Shown: positions 24,212 through 33,310 of the stretch, in pieces
How the letters are laid out: each line of letters begins with the position of its first letter
Position numbering within the stretch: position 1 is the stretch's first letter
Origin: Pseudomonadota bacterium
GTDB lineage: Bacteria; Pseudomonadota; Alphaproteobacteria; Sphingomonadales; Sphingomonadaceae
NCBI GenBank assembly: GCA_023457895.1
Contig: JAEXAY010000021.1
Coordinates: forward strand, 62,001 to 126,000
Direction of reading: 5' to 3'
DNA: 64,000 nucleotides
Notes under the pieces: generated by a model
What the model was told of the DNA's origin: nothing
The model's database searches: none
What the model saw: the letters and a program-made list of their open reading frames with translations, nothing else
Program-made: the position numbers and the translations under genes

Positions 24212-26534
24212 GGCGCGGCCGGCAACGGTAGCCTTCCCCCCGATCCGGCGGCGCCTGTTAGTCGAATGGGTATTGGTGGCTGCTATTACGGCGCTGGTGA
24301 TCTTTGCCCTGTCGTTCAGTGACGTCACGCGCCGTTTTGACAATATCGTGTATGACCGCGCGCTAGGAATGTTCGCGCCGTCCGTCAGCGACTCTATTCT
24401 CATCGTCACAATTGACGATGAAAGCCTGCATGAGTTCGGACGCTGGCCGTGGAGCCGGGACCGGCACGCCGCCTTAATCACGCAGTTGCACCGAAGCGGC
24501 GCCAGGGCGATCGCCTATGATGTACTGTTTCCTGACGCGGCCGATCCCGCCGATGATGCAGCGCTGGCAGCGGCGATGAGGCTGGGAACGCCGGTGGTTG
24601 TCCCGCAGGCCTATAGCGTTCCCGGTCTCAACGGCGCGCCTTATGATATAGTTGCTCCAATCCCGGAGCTTGCCAAATCGGCGGCATCGGTGGGCCATGT
24701 CAGCCTCATCTATGATAGCGACGGCGTGGTCCGGCGTGTCCCGCTGCGCTTTGGAGATGGGACGGACGCCAAGCTTCATCTGATGGAGGAGTTGTATCGC
24801 CTCACCAATCAAGGAGCCCCGTCGAAATTATGGACTCGCAGCTGGCGCGCGCATCATCAGGCGCTGATTCCCTATCAGTCCGACGTTGGCGGCTTTTCCA
24901 CCATCAGTTTTTCGAGCGTGCTGAAAGGCGAAGTGCCACCAGCGCTGATCCGTGGCAAGCTGGTGCTGGTAGGCGCCGCCGCAAGCGGTATGGGGGACAT
25001 TCACCCGACCCCGACAGGCCGAGGCGGTACTGCTTTCGGGGTCGAGCTTATGGCCAATATTCTCAATGCGATGGAGATGAAGCAGTCGATCCGGGAAGTC
25101 CGCCCGCTTATCGTCGCCCTCACCTCACTCATCCCCATAGGGTTCTTGCTGACCAGCTTCTGGTTGTTTCGTCCGCGGACCGTTCTCCTGCTGGCGCTGG
25201 CACTGATCGTCATCATTCTTGCCGTGCGTGTCATGCTCCTCGGCATCGACATCTGGGTACCACCCAGTCCGGCGCTCGTCGGGGTCGCGCTGGTCTACCC
25301 GCTGTGGGGCTGGCGCCGGTTGCAGGCGATGGATGATTTCGTCGGCCGCCAGCTTTCCCGCATACGCCGCGAGGACAATGTGCTGGCACCGCCGCAACCC
25401 ATGCCAGTCCGCAGCGACCATATCGGCGCGCGCGCCTATCAGCTCGAGTACGCGATCTCCGAAGTGCGTGCTCTGCGGCGCTTCGTATCCGACATCCTTG
25501 AGCAATTGCCCGACCCGATGATGCTGGCGGACGGCAGCGGCAGCGTCCGGCTAGCCAACGAAGATGCAGAGGAACTGTTCGGTCCGGAACTCTACCGCGC
25601 CCCGGCCATCGATCTGCTCAAGACCATCGCGATCCCCGAGGACCGTTGCCTGTTCGACGAACTGGATCCTGATGACGAGGAAAAGAGCCGTTGCACCTTC
25701 CAGTCGCAAGCAGGGCGCCATTATGAGATCCGCTGCCTGACCGTGCGCGCCGATAGCGGCGAAGCGCGTGGGCTGCTTTACTATCTCGCCGATGTGACCA
25801 GCCAGAAGCGCGCCGCCGAGGAGCGTGAGGAACTGTTGCAACTGCTCACCCACGACATGCGTTCGCCCCAAAGCTCGATCCTCGCGCTGCTCGACGGCGT
25901 ACCGCCGAAACAGCTGACGGCGCCAGATTATGACAGGCTAAGCAGTTTCGCCCGCCGCACGCTGACGCTCGCTGACAACTTCGTCCACCTTGCCCGCCTC
26001 AAGGGCACAGACTTCGAGCCTGAATTCATGGATTTCGGCGACATCATCCAGGAAGCCGCGGACGAGCTTTATACGCTCGCCAGCCGGCGCGATATTCATA
26101 TTCGCGTCACGCGCGAGGACGAGGGGGAATATTGGGTCATGGGTGAGCCCGGAACGTTGCACCGCGCCTTCTGCAACCTGTTCGACAATGCGGTGAAATA
26201 CAGCCCCGATGCCGGATTGATTTCCGCTACATTATCGCGGCATGGCGATGTGATCCGCTGCGAGCTTATCGACCAGGGTGAAGGCATCGACGCAGAACTC
26301 GCGGGCCGGTTGTTCAGCCGTTTTGCAAAGGGCGCCGCACCATCCGCCAAAGCCGAGGATATGGTCGCGGGCACCGGTTTGGGGCTCAATTTCGTCTTGT
26401 CGGTCGTGGAACGGCACGGCGGGCGCATATGGGCGGAGAACCGGGAAGGCCAGAAAGGCGCCCATTTCGTCATAGAATTGCCGGTAGCGGACGAACAGGA
26501 GTTTGAGGATTTCGAACAGATTGCGGCGCAATAA
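24195..26534 (+). CDS. CHASE2-domain sensor histidine kinase
   Basis: 779 residues if translation starts at TTG 24195; GTG 24201 is an equally good start, both overlapping the FecR stop. An N-terminal transmembrane helix (LVEWVLVAAITALVIFALSF) is followed by a periplasmic CHASE2 domain (about 45-310: DNIVYDRALG, ILIVTIDDESLHEFGRWPWS, RAIAYDVLFPD) and three transmembrane helices near 315-385. A PAS-like domain spans about 435-545. The kinase core has the H-box LLTHDMRSPQSSIL (His near 553), N-box LFDNAVKYSP, G1 DQGEGID and G2 GTGLGLNFV. It probably phosphorylates the regulator at 22179. What it senses is unknown. Confidence 0.93.
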   Translation: MPVRNEARPATVAFPPIRRRLLVEWVLVAAITALVIFALSFSDVTRRFDNIVYDRALGMFAPSVSDSILIVTIDDESLHEFGRWPWSRDRHAALITQLHRSGARAIAYDVLFPDAADPADDAALAAAMRLGTPVVVPQAYSVPGLNGAPYDIVAPIPELAKSAASVGHVSLIYDSDGVVRRVPLRFGDGTDAKLHLMEELYRLTNQGAPSKLWTRSWRAHHQALIPYQSDVGGFSTISFSSVLKGEVPPALIRGKLVLVGAAASGMGDIHPTPTGRGGTAFGVELMANILNAMEMKQSIREVRPLIVALTSLIPIGFLLTSFWLFRPRTVLLLALALIVIILAVRVMLLGIDIWVPPSPALVGVALVYPLWGWRRLQAMDDFVGRQLSRIRREDNVLAPPQPMPVRSDHIGARAYQLEYAISEVRALRRFVSDILEQLPDPMMLADGSGSVRLANEDAEELFGPELYRAPAIDLLKTIAIPEDRCLFDELDPDDEEKSRCTFQSQAGRHYEIRCLTVRADSGEARGLLYYLADVTSQKRAAEEREELLQLLTHDMRSPQSSILALLDGVPPKQLTAPDYDRLSSFARRTLTLADNFVHLARLKGTDFEPEFMDFGDIIQEAADELYTLASRRDIHIRVTREDEGEYWVMGEPGTLHRAFCNLFDNAVKYSPDAGLISATLSRHGDVIRCELIDQGEGIDAELAGRLFSRFAKGAAPSAKAEDMVAGTGLGLNFVLSVVERHGGRIWAENREGQKGAHFVIELPVADEQEFEDFEQIAAQ

Positions 26535-26554
26535 AGTCCGATTTACCGGGCAGG

Positions 26555-27094
26555 TCAGTCGGTCCCGCTGCGCTTCTCGATCCAGCTGCCAGTCTGACCG
26601 CCAAGTCCCTTGAGCGCCGCGTCGAGCAGGCTGGGCATGACCTCTGCGAGCTTCGCCTTGCAATGATATTCGGCGGCAGTCCCGCGATAGGCAGGCGCAG
26701 CATCCGCCACCCGTGTCATTGTTACCGCGACGCTGAGGTCGCGGTCGTTGCAGCTCTGAAACGGTTTGTTGCGCTTGGCCATCACTGGCGCGCGGTCGCC
26801 TGTCGTATAGGTCATGTCGGCGGGCCGTTCGGAAATTGAGAGGGCGACCGCATAAAGCGCCGCCTCGGGGTCTTCGATCCGTGTCAGGCCATGCGCTGAA
26901 AGCCGGGTTTCAAGCAGGCGCCGCGCTTGTTCTTCAACCGTCCCGGTCTTTCCTTCGGCAGCCGACAGGACATAGGTTGCGCCGCGGGCGGGCGCGGCAG
27001 GAAGCGCCGTTTCGATGCGGGTTTCAATCGGACCAGAACAGCCGGTCATCAGCGCGAGCAGCGCCGCCGCTTTGATCATCGCTGCCTGGCGCAT
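26555..27094 (-). CDS. Putative lipoprotein of unknown function
   Basis: 179 residues. The N-terminus MRQAAMIKAAALLALMTGCS contains a lipobox (LMTGC), so Cys19 is probably lipidated. The mature domain (TYVLSAAEGKTGTVEEQARR, LLETRLSAHGLTRIEDPEAA, LYAVALSIS) resembles the DUF4136-type periplasmic lipoproteins in outline, but I am not certain of the family. It is 17 bp after the putA stop on the same strand and may be transcribed with it. It converges on the CHASE2 kinase gene. Confidence 0.75.
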   Translation of the reverse strand: MRQAAMIKAAALLALMTGCSGPIETRIETALPAAPARGATYVLSAAEGKTGTVEEQARRLLETRLSAHGLTRIEDPEAALYAVALSISERPADMTYTTGDRAPVMAKRNKPFQSCNDRDLSVAVTMTRVADAAPAYRGTAAEYHCKAKLAEVMPSLLDAALKGLGGQTGSWIEKRSGTD

Positions 27095-27110
27095 CCACCT
27101 TTCCTTTCTC

Positions 27111-30100
27111 TCAGCGCGTCATCAGTGCCGTATTGCCGCCCGACGCCGTGATATCAGTGGACATAGTTTTTTCTTCGGCAAAACGGAACAGATAATGCGG
27201 CCCGCCGGCCTTTGGCCCCGTTCCGGAAAGCCCGCGGCCGCCGAACGGCTGGCTCCCAACAATGGCGCCGATCTGGTTGCGGTTGATGTAGATATTGCCG
27301 GCACGCGCACGCGACGCGATATGCGCGGCCACCGCGTCGATGCGGCTGTGGATACCCAGCGTCAGGCCATAACCGGTCGCGTTGATCTGGTCGATCACCG
27401 TGTCCATTTCGTCGGCCCTGAAGGTCACGACATGGAGCACAGGGCCAAAGATTTCGCGCTTCATATCCGCGATGCGGTCGAGGCGGATCATCGTCGGCGC
27501 GATGAAGGTTCCGCCCTCCGGCGCATCACTGGTCCGCTGTGCTTCGGCCAGCACCCGGTTTTCGCGCCGCCTATCCTCGATATAGTCGCGGATGCTGTCG
27601 CGCGCCTCTGCGTCAATGATCGGGCCGACGTCGCTGGTCAGCAGCGCCGGATCGCCGACGCGCATCTCGGCCATCGCGCCGCGCACGATCTCGACCATGG
27701 TGTCGGCGACATCTTCCTGCACCACAAGCATCCGCAGCGCCGAACAACGCTGGCCCGCGCTCTGGAAGGCCGAGGCGGTGACATCGCGCGCCACCTGTTC
27801 GGGAAGCGCGGTCGAATCGACGATCATCGCGTTGAGCCCGCCGGTTTCGGCGATCAGCGTCGGGATCGCGCCGTCGCGGGCAGCCAGGCTGCGGTTGATG
27901 ATCTGCGCCACCTGCGTCGACCCGGTAAAGCAGACACCATCCACCTGCGGGTGATTGGTGAGCGCAACGCCCACCGTATCGCCATCGCCGGGGAGAAAGG
28001 CCAGCACCTCGGGCGGGATCCCCGCCTCATGCAACAGTTTTACCGCCTCAAACGCGATCAGCGGAGTCTGCTCGGCAGGCTTGGCAAGCACAGCATTGCC
28101 CGCGACCAGCGCGGCGGAAACCTGACCCAGGAAAATCGCCAGCGGGAAATTCCACGGCGAGATGCAGGCGAACACGCCCTTCCCTTCCAGCACCATCTCA
28201 TTGCGCTCGCCGGTCGGCCCCGGCAATGGTGCGGCGCGGGCAAAATGCTTGCGCGCCTGCACCGCATAATAGCGCAGGAAGTCAGCCGCCTCGCGCAGTT
28301 CGGCGATCGCGTCGTTAAGGGTCTTGCCCGCTTCGTCCATCGCGAGCGCCAGAAAGTTCCCGGTGTTAACTTCGAGCAGGTCCGCCGCGCGCTCCAGTTT
28401 TTCCGCCCGCCACTCACCGCCCGCGAGCGACCAGTCCGGCTGCGCCGCGACCGCCAGCGCCACAGCCTGCGCGACCTCCGCTTCGCTGGCATTGACGACA
28501 TGGCCGACCGTCGCCCCGTTCGCCGGATTGGTGACTGCTACGCGCTCCCCATCGCCTGCCTTGCCGCCGACCAGCGGCACGGCCAGACGGTCTGTGGCGC
28601 GCGCCTTATCCATCGCCGCTACCAGTTCCGCCGCAACGCCGGGGTCATTGACATCGTAGCCCCGGCTGTTGCGCCGCTCGGGGTTGAACAGTTCGGCACC
28701 CGTCGGAATACCGCCACCTGCGAGCGAGAGCGGCGCCATCTCGCGCGGATCGACGGTGAGTTCCTCCACCGTCACATCGGGGTCGGAAAACTGGTGGACG
28801 AAGGAGGAATTCGCGCCGTTTTCAAGCAGGCGCCGCACCAGATAGGCCAGCAGGTCGCGGTGCGTTCCGACCGGCGCATAGATGCGCACCGGCCGCGCCG
28901 GATGATCGATCTTCGCCAGCGCATCATGGGCGCCCTCCCCCATGCCGTGGAGACGCTGCAATTCATGATCGCCCGCATTACCGAACAGGCTCGCGACATA
29001 CGCCACGGTCATCGCGTTATGCGTCGCAAAACAGGGATAAAGATGGTCGGTCATGCCCTTCAGCATCTGGGCGCAGCGCATGTAGCACAGGTCGGTATTG
29101 TTCTTCGCGGTAAAGACCGGGAAATGGTCAAGCCCGAGCACCTGCCCGCGCTTTATCTCCGTGTCCCAATAAGCGCCTTTGACCAGCCGCATCGCGAGCT
29201 TCACGCCGGCGCGTTTCGCCAGATCGTGGAGCCACCGGACATGCTCCGGAGCGCGCTTCTGATAGGCCTGAATGACGATGCCATAGCCGGTCCAGTTGTT
29301 CGCCAGTCCCGCCGCGATCACGCCCTCGCACATATCCATATGCGGCTCGAGCCGGTCGCTTTCCTCGGCATCGACCATGATCGGGATGTTGACCGCCCTT
29401 GCCTGTTCGACCAGCGCGATCACCCTGGGCAGAAGTTCGACCCTGATCCGATCGGCCTGAAGATATTCATAGCGCGGATGGAGCGCGGAAAGCTTGATCG
29501 AAATGCCGTGATTGGCGTGCGGATCGCCCGGCTTCGCATATTTGCCGATGGTCGCGATCGCGTCACGATAGGCTTCGAAATAGCGATCGGCATCCTCCAT
29601 GGTGCGCGCCGCTTCGCCCAGCATATCGAACGAGCAAAGCTCGTCGGGGGCGATCTTGGCGGCGCGTTTGATGGCATCCTCGATGGCTTCACCCATGACG
29701 AACTGCTGGCCGAGCAGCTTCATCGCAGCGAGCGCGGCCTGCCGAATGACCGGCTCGCCCGACTTGCGGATCATGCGCTTGAGTATGGAGAGCGGCGTCG
29801 ACTTGCTGCCGATGCTGTCGAGCAGCAGGGTCGCCGACCCCAGCGATAGCCCCCAGGCGGACATATCGACCAGCATTTTGCCCGATTTGGCGTCGCTCTC
29901 GATCCAGTCGCGCCCGGCAATCTTGTCGCGGATGAGTGCATTGGCCGTCTCGTCGTCGGGTACGCGCAGCAGGGCTTCGGCAAGGCACATCAGCACCACC
30001 CCCTCCTCGGTCGACAGGCGATAGCGGTTCATGAACGCGTCGATCAGCGTTTCCCTGTTCTCGCCCGACTTGGCGATGCCGATAATTTTGCGCCCGAGCG

Positions 30101-30227
30101 CCTTGACGGCCTCGGGTGATGGCGCATCGACCGCAAGGCTCGACAGGAAGCCGCGAACCGCCTCGCTTTCGTCCATACGCTGCGCAGCGCGCAAAGCGCT
30201 CCGGTCATCCGCCAAGATGGTCGCCAT
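27111..30227 (-). CDS. putA: Bifunctional proline dehydrogenase / L-glutamate gamma-semialdehyde dehydrogenase
   Basis: 1038 residues from ATG 30227 (MATILADDRSALRAAQRMDE) with GGAGACAGG upstream. It oxidises proline to glutamate in two steps at the membrane face. The FAD-dependent PRODH barrel covers about 130-430 (SIKLSALHPRYEYLQADRI, LAMRLVKGAYWDTEIKRGQ, YPCFATHNAMTVAYV). The aldehyde dehydrogenase covers about 500-1030 (ISPWNFPLAIFLGQVSAALV, VCFTGSTQVAQIINRSL), with catalytic Glu in LIAETGGLNAMIVD and Cys in QSAGQRCSALRML. It lacks the ribbon-helix-helix DNA-binding N-terminus of E. coli PutA, so it is a non-regulatory form. The open frame continues upstream to 30746, but this overlaps the divergent RNB gene and is not coding. 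Confidence 0.97.
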   Translation of the reverse strand: MATILADDRSALRAAQRMDESEAVRGFLSSLAVDAPSPEAVKALGRKIIGIAKSGENRETLIDAFMNRYRLSTEEGVVLMCLAEALLRVPDDETANALIRDKIAGRDWIESDAKSGKMLVDMSAWGLSLGSATLLLDSIGSKSTPLSILKRMIRKSGEPVIRQAALAAMKLLGQQFVMGEAIEDAIKRAAKIAPDELCSFDMLGEAARTMEDADRYFEAYRDAIATIGKYAKPGDPHANHGISIKLSALHPRYEYLQADRIRVELLPRVIALVEQARAVNIPIMVDAEESDRLEPHMDMCEGVIAAGLANNWTGYGIVIQAYQKRAPEHVRWLHDLAKRAGVKLAMRLVKGAYWDTEIKRGQVLGLDHFPVFTAKNNTDLCYMRCAQMLKGMTDHLYPCFATHNAMTVAYVASLFGNAGDHELQRLHGMGEGAHDALAKIDHPARPVRIYAPVGTHRDLLAYLVRRLLENGANSSFVHQFSDPDVTVEELTVDPREMAPLSLAGGGIPTGAELFNPERRNSRGYDVNDPGVAAELVAAMDKARATDRLAVPLVGGKAGDGERVAVTNPANGATVGHVVNASEAEVAQAVALAVAAQPDWSLAGGEWRAEKLERAADLLEVNTGNFLALAMDEAGKTLNDAIAELREAADFLRYYAVQARKHFARAAPLPGPTGERNEMVLEGKGVFACISPWNFPLAIFLGQVSAALVAGNAVLAKPAEQTPLIAFEAVKLLHEAGIPPEVLAFLPGDGDTVGVALTNHPQVDGVCFTGSTQVAQIINRSLAARDGAIPTLIAETGGLNAMIVDSTALPEQVARDVTASAFQSAGQRCSALRMLVVQEDVADTMVEIVRGAMAEMRVGDPALLTSDVGPIIDAEARDSIRDYIEDRRRENRVLAEAQRTSDAPEGGTFIAPTMIRLDRIADMKREIFGPVLHVVTFRADEMDTVIDQINATGYGLTLGIHSRIDAVAAHIASRARAGNIYINRNQIGAIVGSQPFGGRGLSGTGPKAGGPHYLFRFAEEKTMSTDITASGGNTALMTR

Positions 30228-30288
30228 ATATCCTGTCTCCGTTCGCAGCTTCGGCCGCCTGTCAACGCAATGCAAGCGCCCTAAACGC

Positions 30289-30298
30289 AAACCGGTTT
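30289..30298. promoter_or_regulatory. Palindrome AAACCGGTTT between putA and the RNB nuclease gene
   Basis: A perfect 10-bp palindrome lies in the 141-bp divergent promoter region, 62 bp from the putA start and 71 bp from the nuclease start. It may be an operator. A 10-bp palindrome can also occur by chance. Confidence 0.25.
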
Positions 30299-30368
30299 CA
30301 TTGGCAACAAGATGGAGGTGACCACATGGTCTTTTCAATTGCTCCAGCGCCGCGTAGCTAGGGTTGCA

Positions 30369-31754
30369 ATGAAAACGATCATCGACCCGCAAAACGCGCT
30401 GGCGGACGGCCTCGCCGCCATTCGCCAGCAATTTCAGGTGCCTGGCGATTTTCCGCCCGACGTGCTGGCGGCCGCCGATGCAGCTGCGTCGCGTGTTCCA
30501 TCGGAGCATCGCGACCGCACGACCTACCCCTTCGTGACCCTCGACCCGGCAGCATCGACCGATCTCGATCAGGCCTTTACCATCGAGCATGCGGGTACAG
30601 ACCTGCTGCTCCATTATGCAATCGCCGATGTCGCCTGGTTTGTTGATGATGGCGATCCGGTTGATACAGAAGCCTGGCGGCGCGGCGCGACGATCTATCT
30701 GCCCGACGGCAAGGCCGGACTTTATCCCCCGATCCTCGCCGAACATGCTGCCAGCCTGTTGCCCGACGGGCCGCGCCCGGCGGTGATCTTCACCATCCGC
30801 ATCGACCCCGATGGCAATCCCCTTCTCGACGGCGCAGAACGCGCGGTCATCCAGAGCAACGCCAAGCTGGCCTATGACAGCGTGCGGCCTGAACAGTTAC
30901 CGGAAGGCTTTTCCGAACTTGCGAAACGGATGCAGGATGCGGAGCTGCGACGCGGCGCGGCGCGTGTCGATCCGCCAGAACAGGAAGTTCATCGCAGCGC
31001 AGACGGGCATTACAGCCTCCTGTTCCAGCCGCGCCTTGCTTCCGAAGACGATAATGCAGCGCTGTCGCTCGCAACAAACCTCGCGGTCGCGGCCGCATTG
31101 CAGGCGCACCATACCGGCCTGTTCCGCGTCATGGAGGGTCCGAACGAGCGTGCGATCAAGCGCCTGCGTCACACCGCCAGCGCGTTCGGGCTCGAATGGC
31201 CCGCCCACGTGCCGCTCAAGGATTTCGAGCAGGGCCTTTCTGCCGAGAATGCGCGCGAGGCCGCCTTCATGCTGGCGATCCGCCGCGCGGGCGATGGTGC
31301 TGCCTATGTTCCCTATCGCGAAGGCGTGACGCCCTGGCACGCCGCCATGGCCGCGACTTACGCGCATGCGACCGCCCCCTTGCGCCGCCTCGCCGACCGC
31401 TATGTCGTCCGTGCCGCGCTGGCGATTACCAATGGCGATCCGGTGCCGCTGGCCGTCAGCGAAGCCTTTACTAAGCTGCCCGAAGTGATGGCGCGCGCCG
31501 ATGCGCTCGGCGGCCAGGTCGAGCGGAGCGTCATCGACCTGGCCGAAGCTGTGCTGGCAAGTGGTGCAGAAGGCCAAATCTTCGAAGCAGTTATGACCGA
31601 CATTGACGAACGCGGCGCGCGAATTCAGCTCCGGAGTATGCCCGTGGTGGCCCGCGCTCAAGCTCGTGGCGTTTCTCCGGGCGATATCATTCAGGTCAAG
31701 CTGATTGAAGCCGATCCATTGAGAAGATCGGTTACTTTCGAACGTGTAGCCTGA
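30369..31754 (+). CDS. RNB-domain exoribonuclease (RNase II-like, compact)
   Basis: 461 residues from ATG 30369. The RNB catalytic signature is LDPAASTDLDQAFTIEH: three of the four metal-binding aspartates of E. coli RNase II are present, and the fourth is Gln. Further family blocks are YAIADVAWFVDDGDPVDTEA, GATIYLPDGKAGLYPPILAE, ATNLAVAAALQAHHTGLFRV and YAHATAPLRRLADRYV. It lacks the N-terminal cold-shock domains of full-length RNase II/R and has only a short C-terminal S1-like tail. It likely degrades RNA 3' to 5' in the cytoplasm. The alternative ATG at 30312 adds a non-conserved extension. Confidence 0.9.
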   Translation: MKTIIDPQNALADGLAAIRQQFQVPGDFPPDVLAAADAAASRVPSEHRDRTTYPFVTLDPAASTDLDQAFTIEHAGTDLLLHYAIADVAWFVDDGDPVDTEAWRRGATIYLPDGKAGLYPPILAEHAASLLPDGPRPAVIFTIRIDPDGNPLLDGAERAVIQSNAKLAYDSVRPEQLPEGFSELAKRMQDAELRRGAARVDPPEQEVHRSADGHYSLLFQPRLASEDDNAALSLATNLAVAAALQAHHTGLFRVMEGPNERAIKRLRHTASAFGLEWPAHVPLKDFEQGLSAENAREAAFMLAIRRAGDGAAYVPYREGVTPWHAAMAATYAHATAPLRRLADRYVVRAALAITNGDPVPLAVSEAFTKLPEVMARADALGGQVERSVIDLAEAVLASGAEGQIFEAVMTDIDERGARIQLRSMPVVARAQARGVSPGDIIQVKLIEADPLRRSVTFERVA

Positions 31755-31926
31755 CGAAAGCCAAATAGCGGGACATCAAAAAAGATCGGTCCGCGCTCGA
31801 TAAGCGAATCGCGATGAGCGCGCGGATATAACGTCTGACCTTCATGAAGCGCATCCACGATATATCGGGCGATGAGAATGTCCGGTCATCCTGTTTCGGG
31901 ACATTATCGTTTGTGTTTTTTTTCAC
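31732..31926 (-). CDS. Possible small basic protein (doubtful)
   Basis: 64 residues from a GTG: MKKNTNDNVPKQDDRTFSSP, then DISWMRFMKVRRYIRALIAI and a basic C-terminus. The composition is protein-like and the frame crosses the nuclease stop convergently by 23 bp. There is no clear ribosome binding site at the right distance and no recognised family. Listed because it is the only reasonable frame in this gap. Confidence 0.25.
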   Translation of the reverse strand: MKKNTNDNVPKQDDRTFSSPDISWMRFMKVRRYIRALIAIRLSSADRSFLMSRYLAFVRLHVRK

Positions 31927-32203
31927 AGAACAATGTTGCAGGTCATCCTGCCGACCGATTTTGATCCAGTTAGAAAATTTATATAATTTATTGATTTAAA
32001 ATGATATTTACAGAATTCGAGTCATCATCGCCGGATTGATTTTGATTACCTTAGCTACCTTTTTTGACAGATTGAGGCCATCGTCGGCGAATAACCCCGT
32101 GACTCAATCAGGATTAACAGGTAGTAAAGGTTCATAAGTTGCAGTGACGAACTGCACGAAAGTCATGGGTCGCAGCCTTTTAACGCTAAGACAGGGGGTT
32201 CCC
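31755..32203. other. AT-rich intergenic boundary between core genes and the EPS/NRPS-PKS island
   Basis: About 450 bp. An imperfect inverted repeat ATGTCC...GGACAT lies at about 31878-31904, upstream of a run of eight T residues. The part from about 31960 to 32060 is markedly AT-rich (TTTATATAATTTATTGATTT) in an otherwise GC-rich window. A 17-bp palindrome is at 32140. The composition shift marks the left border of the accessory region. Confidence 0.5.
32140..32156. promoter_or_regulatory. Palindrome TGCAGT-GACGA-ACTGCA upstream of the LuxR-type gene
   Basis: A 6-5-6 inverted repeat lies 47 bp before the ATG at 32204. Its geometry is similar to LuxR-family operators, and the downstream gene encodes a LuxR-type HTH protein, so autoregulation is plausible but unproven. 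Confidence 0.4.
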
Positions 32204-32452
32204 ATGATCAGGTATCACGATGAACATGTCCAACTCACCGACCGTGAGTACGAAGTTTTGGAACTGGTGGCGCTCGGCCTATCAGCAAAGGAAGCCGCGC
32301 TCGAACTGAATATAGCGCCCTGCACCGTCGAACGGCATGTCGAGAATGTCCGGCTGAAAACCAGAACGCGCAATCGCGCCCACATGATTGCTCATGTTAT
32401 CCGTGAAGGACTGCTCCCGGCCGAACGGCCGAACATTTCTCACGCATATTGA
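32204..32452 (+). CDS. Stand-alone LuxR-type HTH regulator
   Basis: 82 residues from ATG 32204, with an AGGGGG ribosome binding site. Almost the whole protein is a GerE/LuxR helix-turn-helix: LTDREYEVLELVALGLSAKE, then AALELNIAPCTVERHVENVR and LKTRTRNRAHMIAHV. There is no receiver or autoinducer domain. An in-frame ATG at 32144 would add 20 residues that overlap the palindrome. It is a single-gene unit at the left edge of the NRPS-PKS/EPS island and points away from upstream core genes, so it is a reasonable candidate local regulator. Confidence 0.85.
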   Translation: MIRYHDEHVQLTDREYEVLELVALGLSAKEAALELNIAPCTVERHVENVRLKTRTRNRAHMIAHVIREGLLPAERPNISHAY

Positions 32453-32599
32453 GCCATCCAAGAACGAGGCATATAATTGCTGTAGAGCCGGGCGGCGACA
32501 TAAATCCAGTTCGCGGATAATGTCTCCCCGGCTGGCTCGCCTTTCGCACGCGAACCGGCAACCGGGAGCCCGCGTGATGGGCAAAGGCAGGCAGATATT

Positions 32600-33307
32600 T
32601 CAGGGCGTTCGGCGTGCCCAGGACATAATGGCGTCATCCACACAGGTCATGGTGCCGGTGCGGCATCGGGCGTCTCCGAAGGCTATCGTCTCCACCTCTT
32701 CTCCGAGTCCGCATTCCACCTGGCTCAGCGGAATGTCGAGGCCGGAGCCCAACGCTTTGACGCAAGCCTCCTTCCGCGTCCAGATCCGCAGGAAAGCAGA
32801 GGAAACCGGTAGCCCCGCCATACGAGCGCGCCAGAGCTCCATCTGTTCGCCTCGAGTATAATGGAGTTGCATCAGCTCGCTGGCGTCGGAAATCGGACGA
32901 ATTACCTCGATATCCACCCCTATCTCATTATCCAAGCCCATACCAATGAGGACATAGGGGCCGCCATAACTGATGTTGAAATGGAGCTTGGGAAAACCGG
33001 CAAGGCGCGGTTTGCCGAACGGGTTGAAATCCATACGCAGGTCATTATACCCAACACCCGAACAGTGATGCAGAAGTGTGCGCAGGCTACCATGGGCCGC
33101 AACATAACGAGCGCGCAGAGCGCTTGTCCGGAAACGATCGGCCCTTGCGCGTTCCTCATCCGATAACAGGGACCATGCCCGTTCGGGCTGGAAGCGGACT
33201 GAGTCCACCAGCCACATTGGAAAAGCTTGCGACGGCGATGACAAGCGCTGGGCATCGACGCCCAGCCTTCGAAGCGCATCATTAGCGCCAAACATCGACA
33301 TTCTCAA
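32600..33307 (-). CDS. 4'-phosphopantetheinyl transferase, Sfp type
   Basis: 235 residues. It transfers the phosphopantetheine arm of CoA to carrier-protein serines. Motifs are GVDIEVIRP (the Mg-binding GVDIE) near the middle and WTRKEACVKALG (W-x-x-KEA-x-x-K) near residue 175; the early stretch ARYVAAHGSLRTLL is also typical. It is the last gene of the NRPS-PKS operon, 3 bp after the GT2 gene. It very probably activates the PCP of the NRPS and the ACP of the PKS in this cluster. Confidence 0.93.
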   Translation of the reverse strand: MRMSMFGANDALRRLGVDAQRLSSPSQAFPMWLVDSVRFQPERAWSLLSDEERARADRFRTSALRARYVAAHGSLRTLLHHCSGVGYNDLRMDFNPFGKPRLAGFPKLHFNISYGGPYVLIGMGLDNEIGVDIEVIRPISDASELMQLHYTRGEQMELWRARMAGLPVSSAFLRIWTRKEACVKALGSGLDIPLSQVECGLGEEVETIAFGDARCRTGTMTCVDDAIMSWARRTP

Positions 33308-33310
33308 ACT

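Noticed and set aside
27015..29849. 944-codon plus-strand frame opposite putA
   Set aside because: It is antisense to a clear PutA coding region, has no ribosome binding site or family resemblance, and shows the Arg/His/Gly-rich composition typical of shadow frames in GC-rich DNA.
30228..30746. Upstream extension of putA
   Set aside because: The frame stays open but overlaps the divergent RNB gene, is not PutA-like, and ATG 30227 has a good ribosome binding site.
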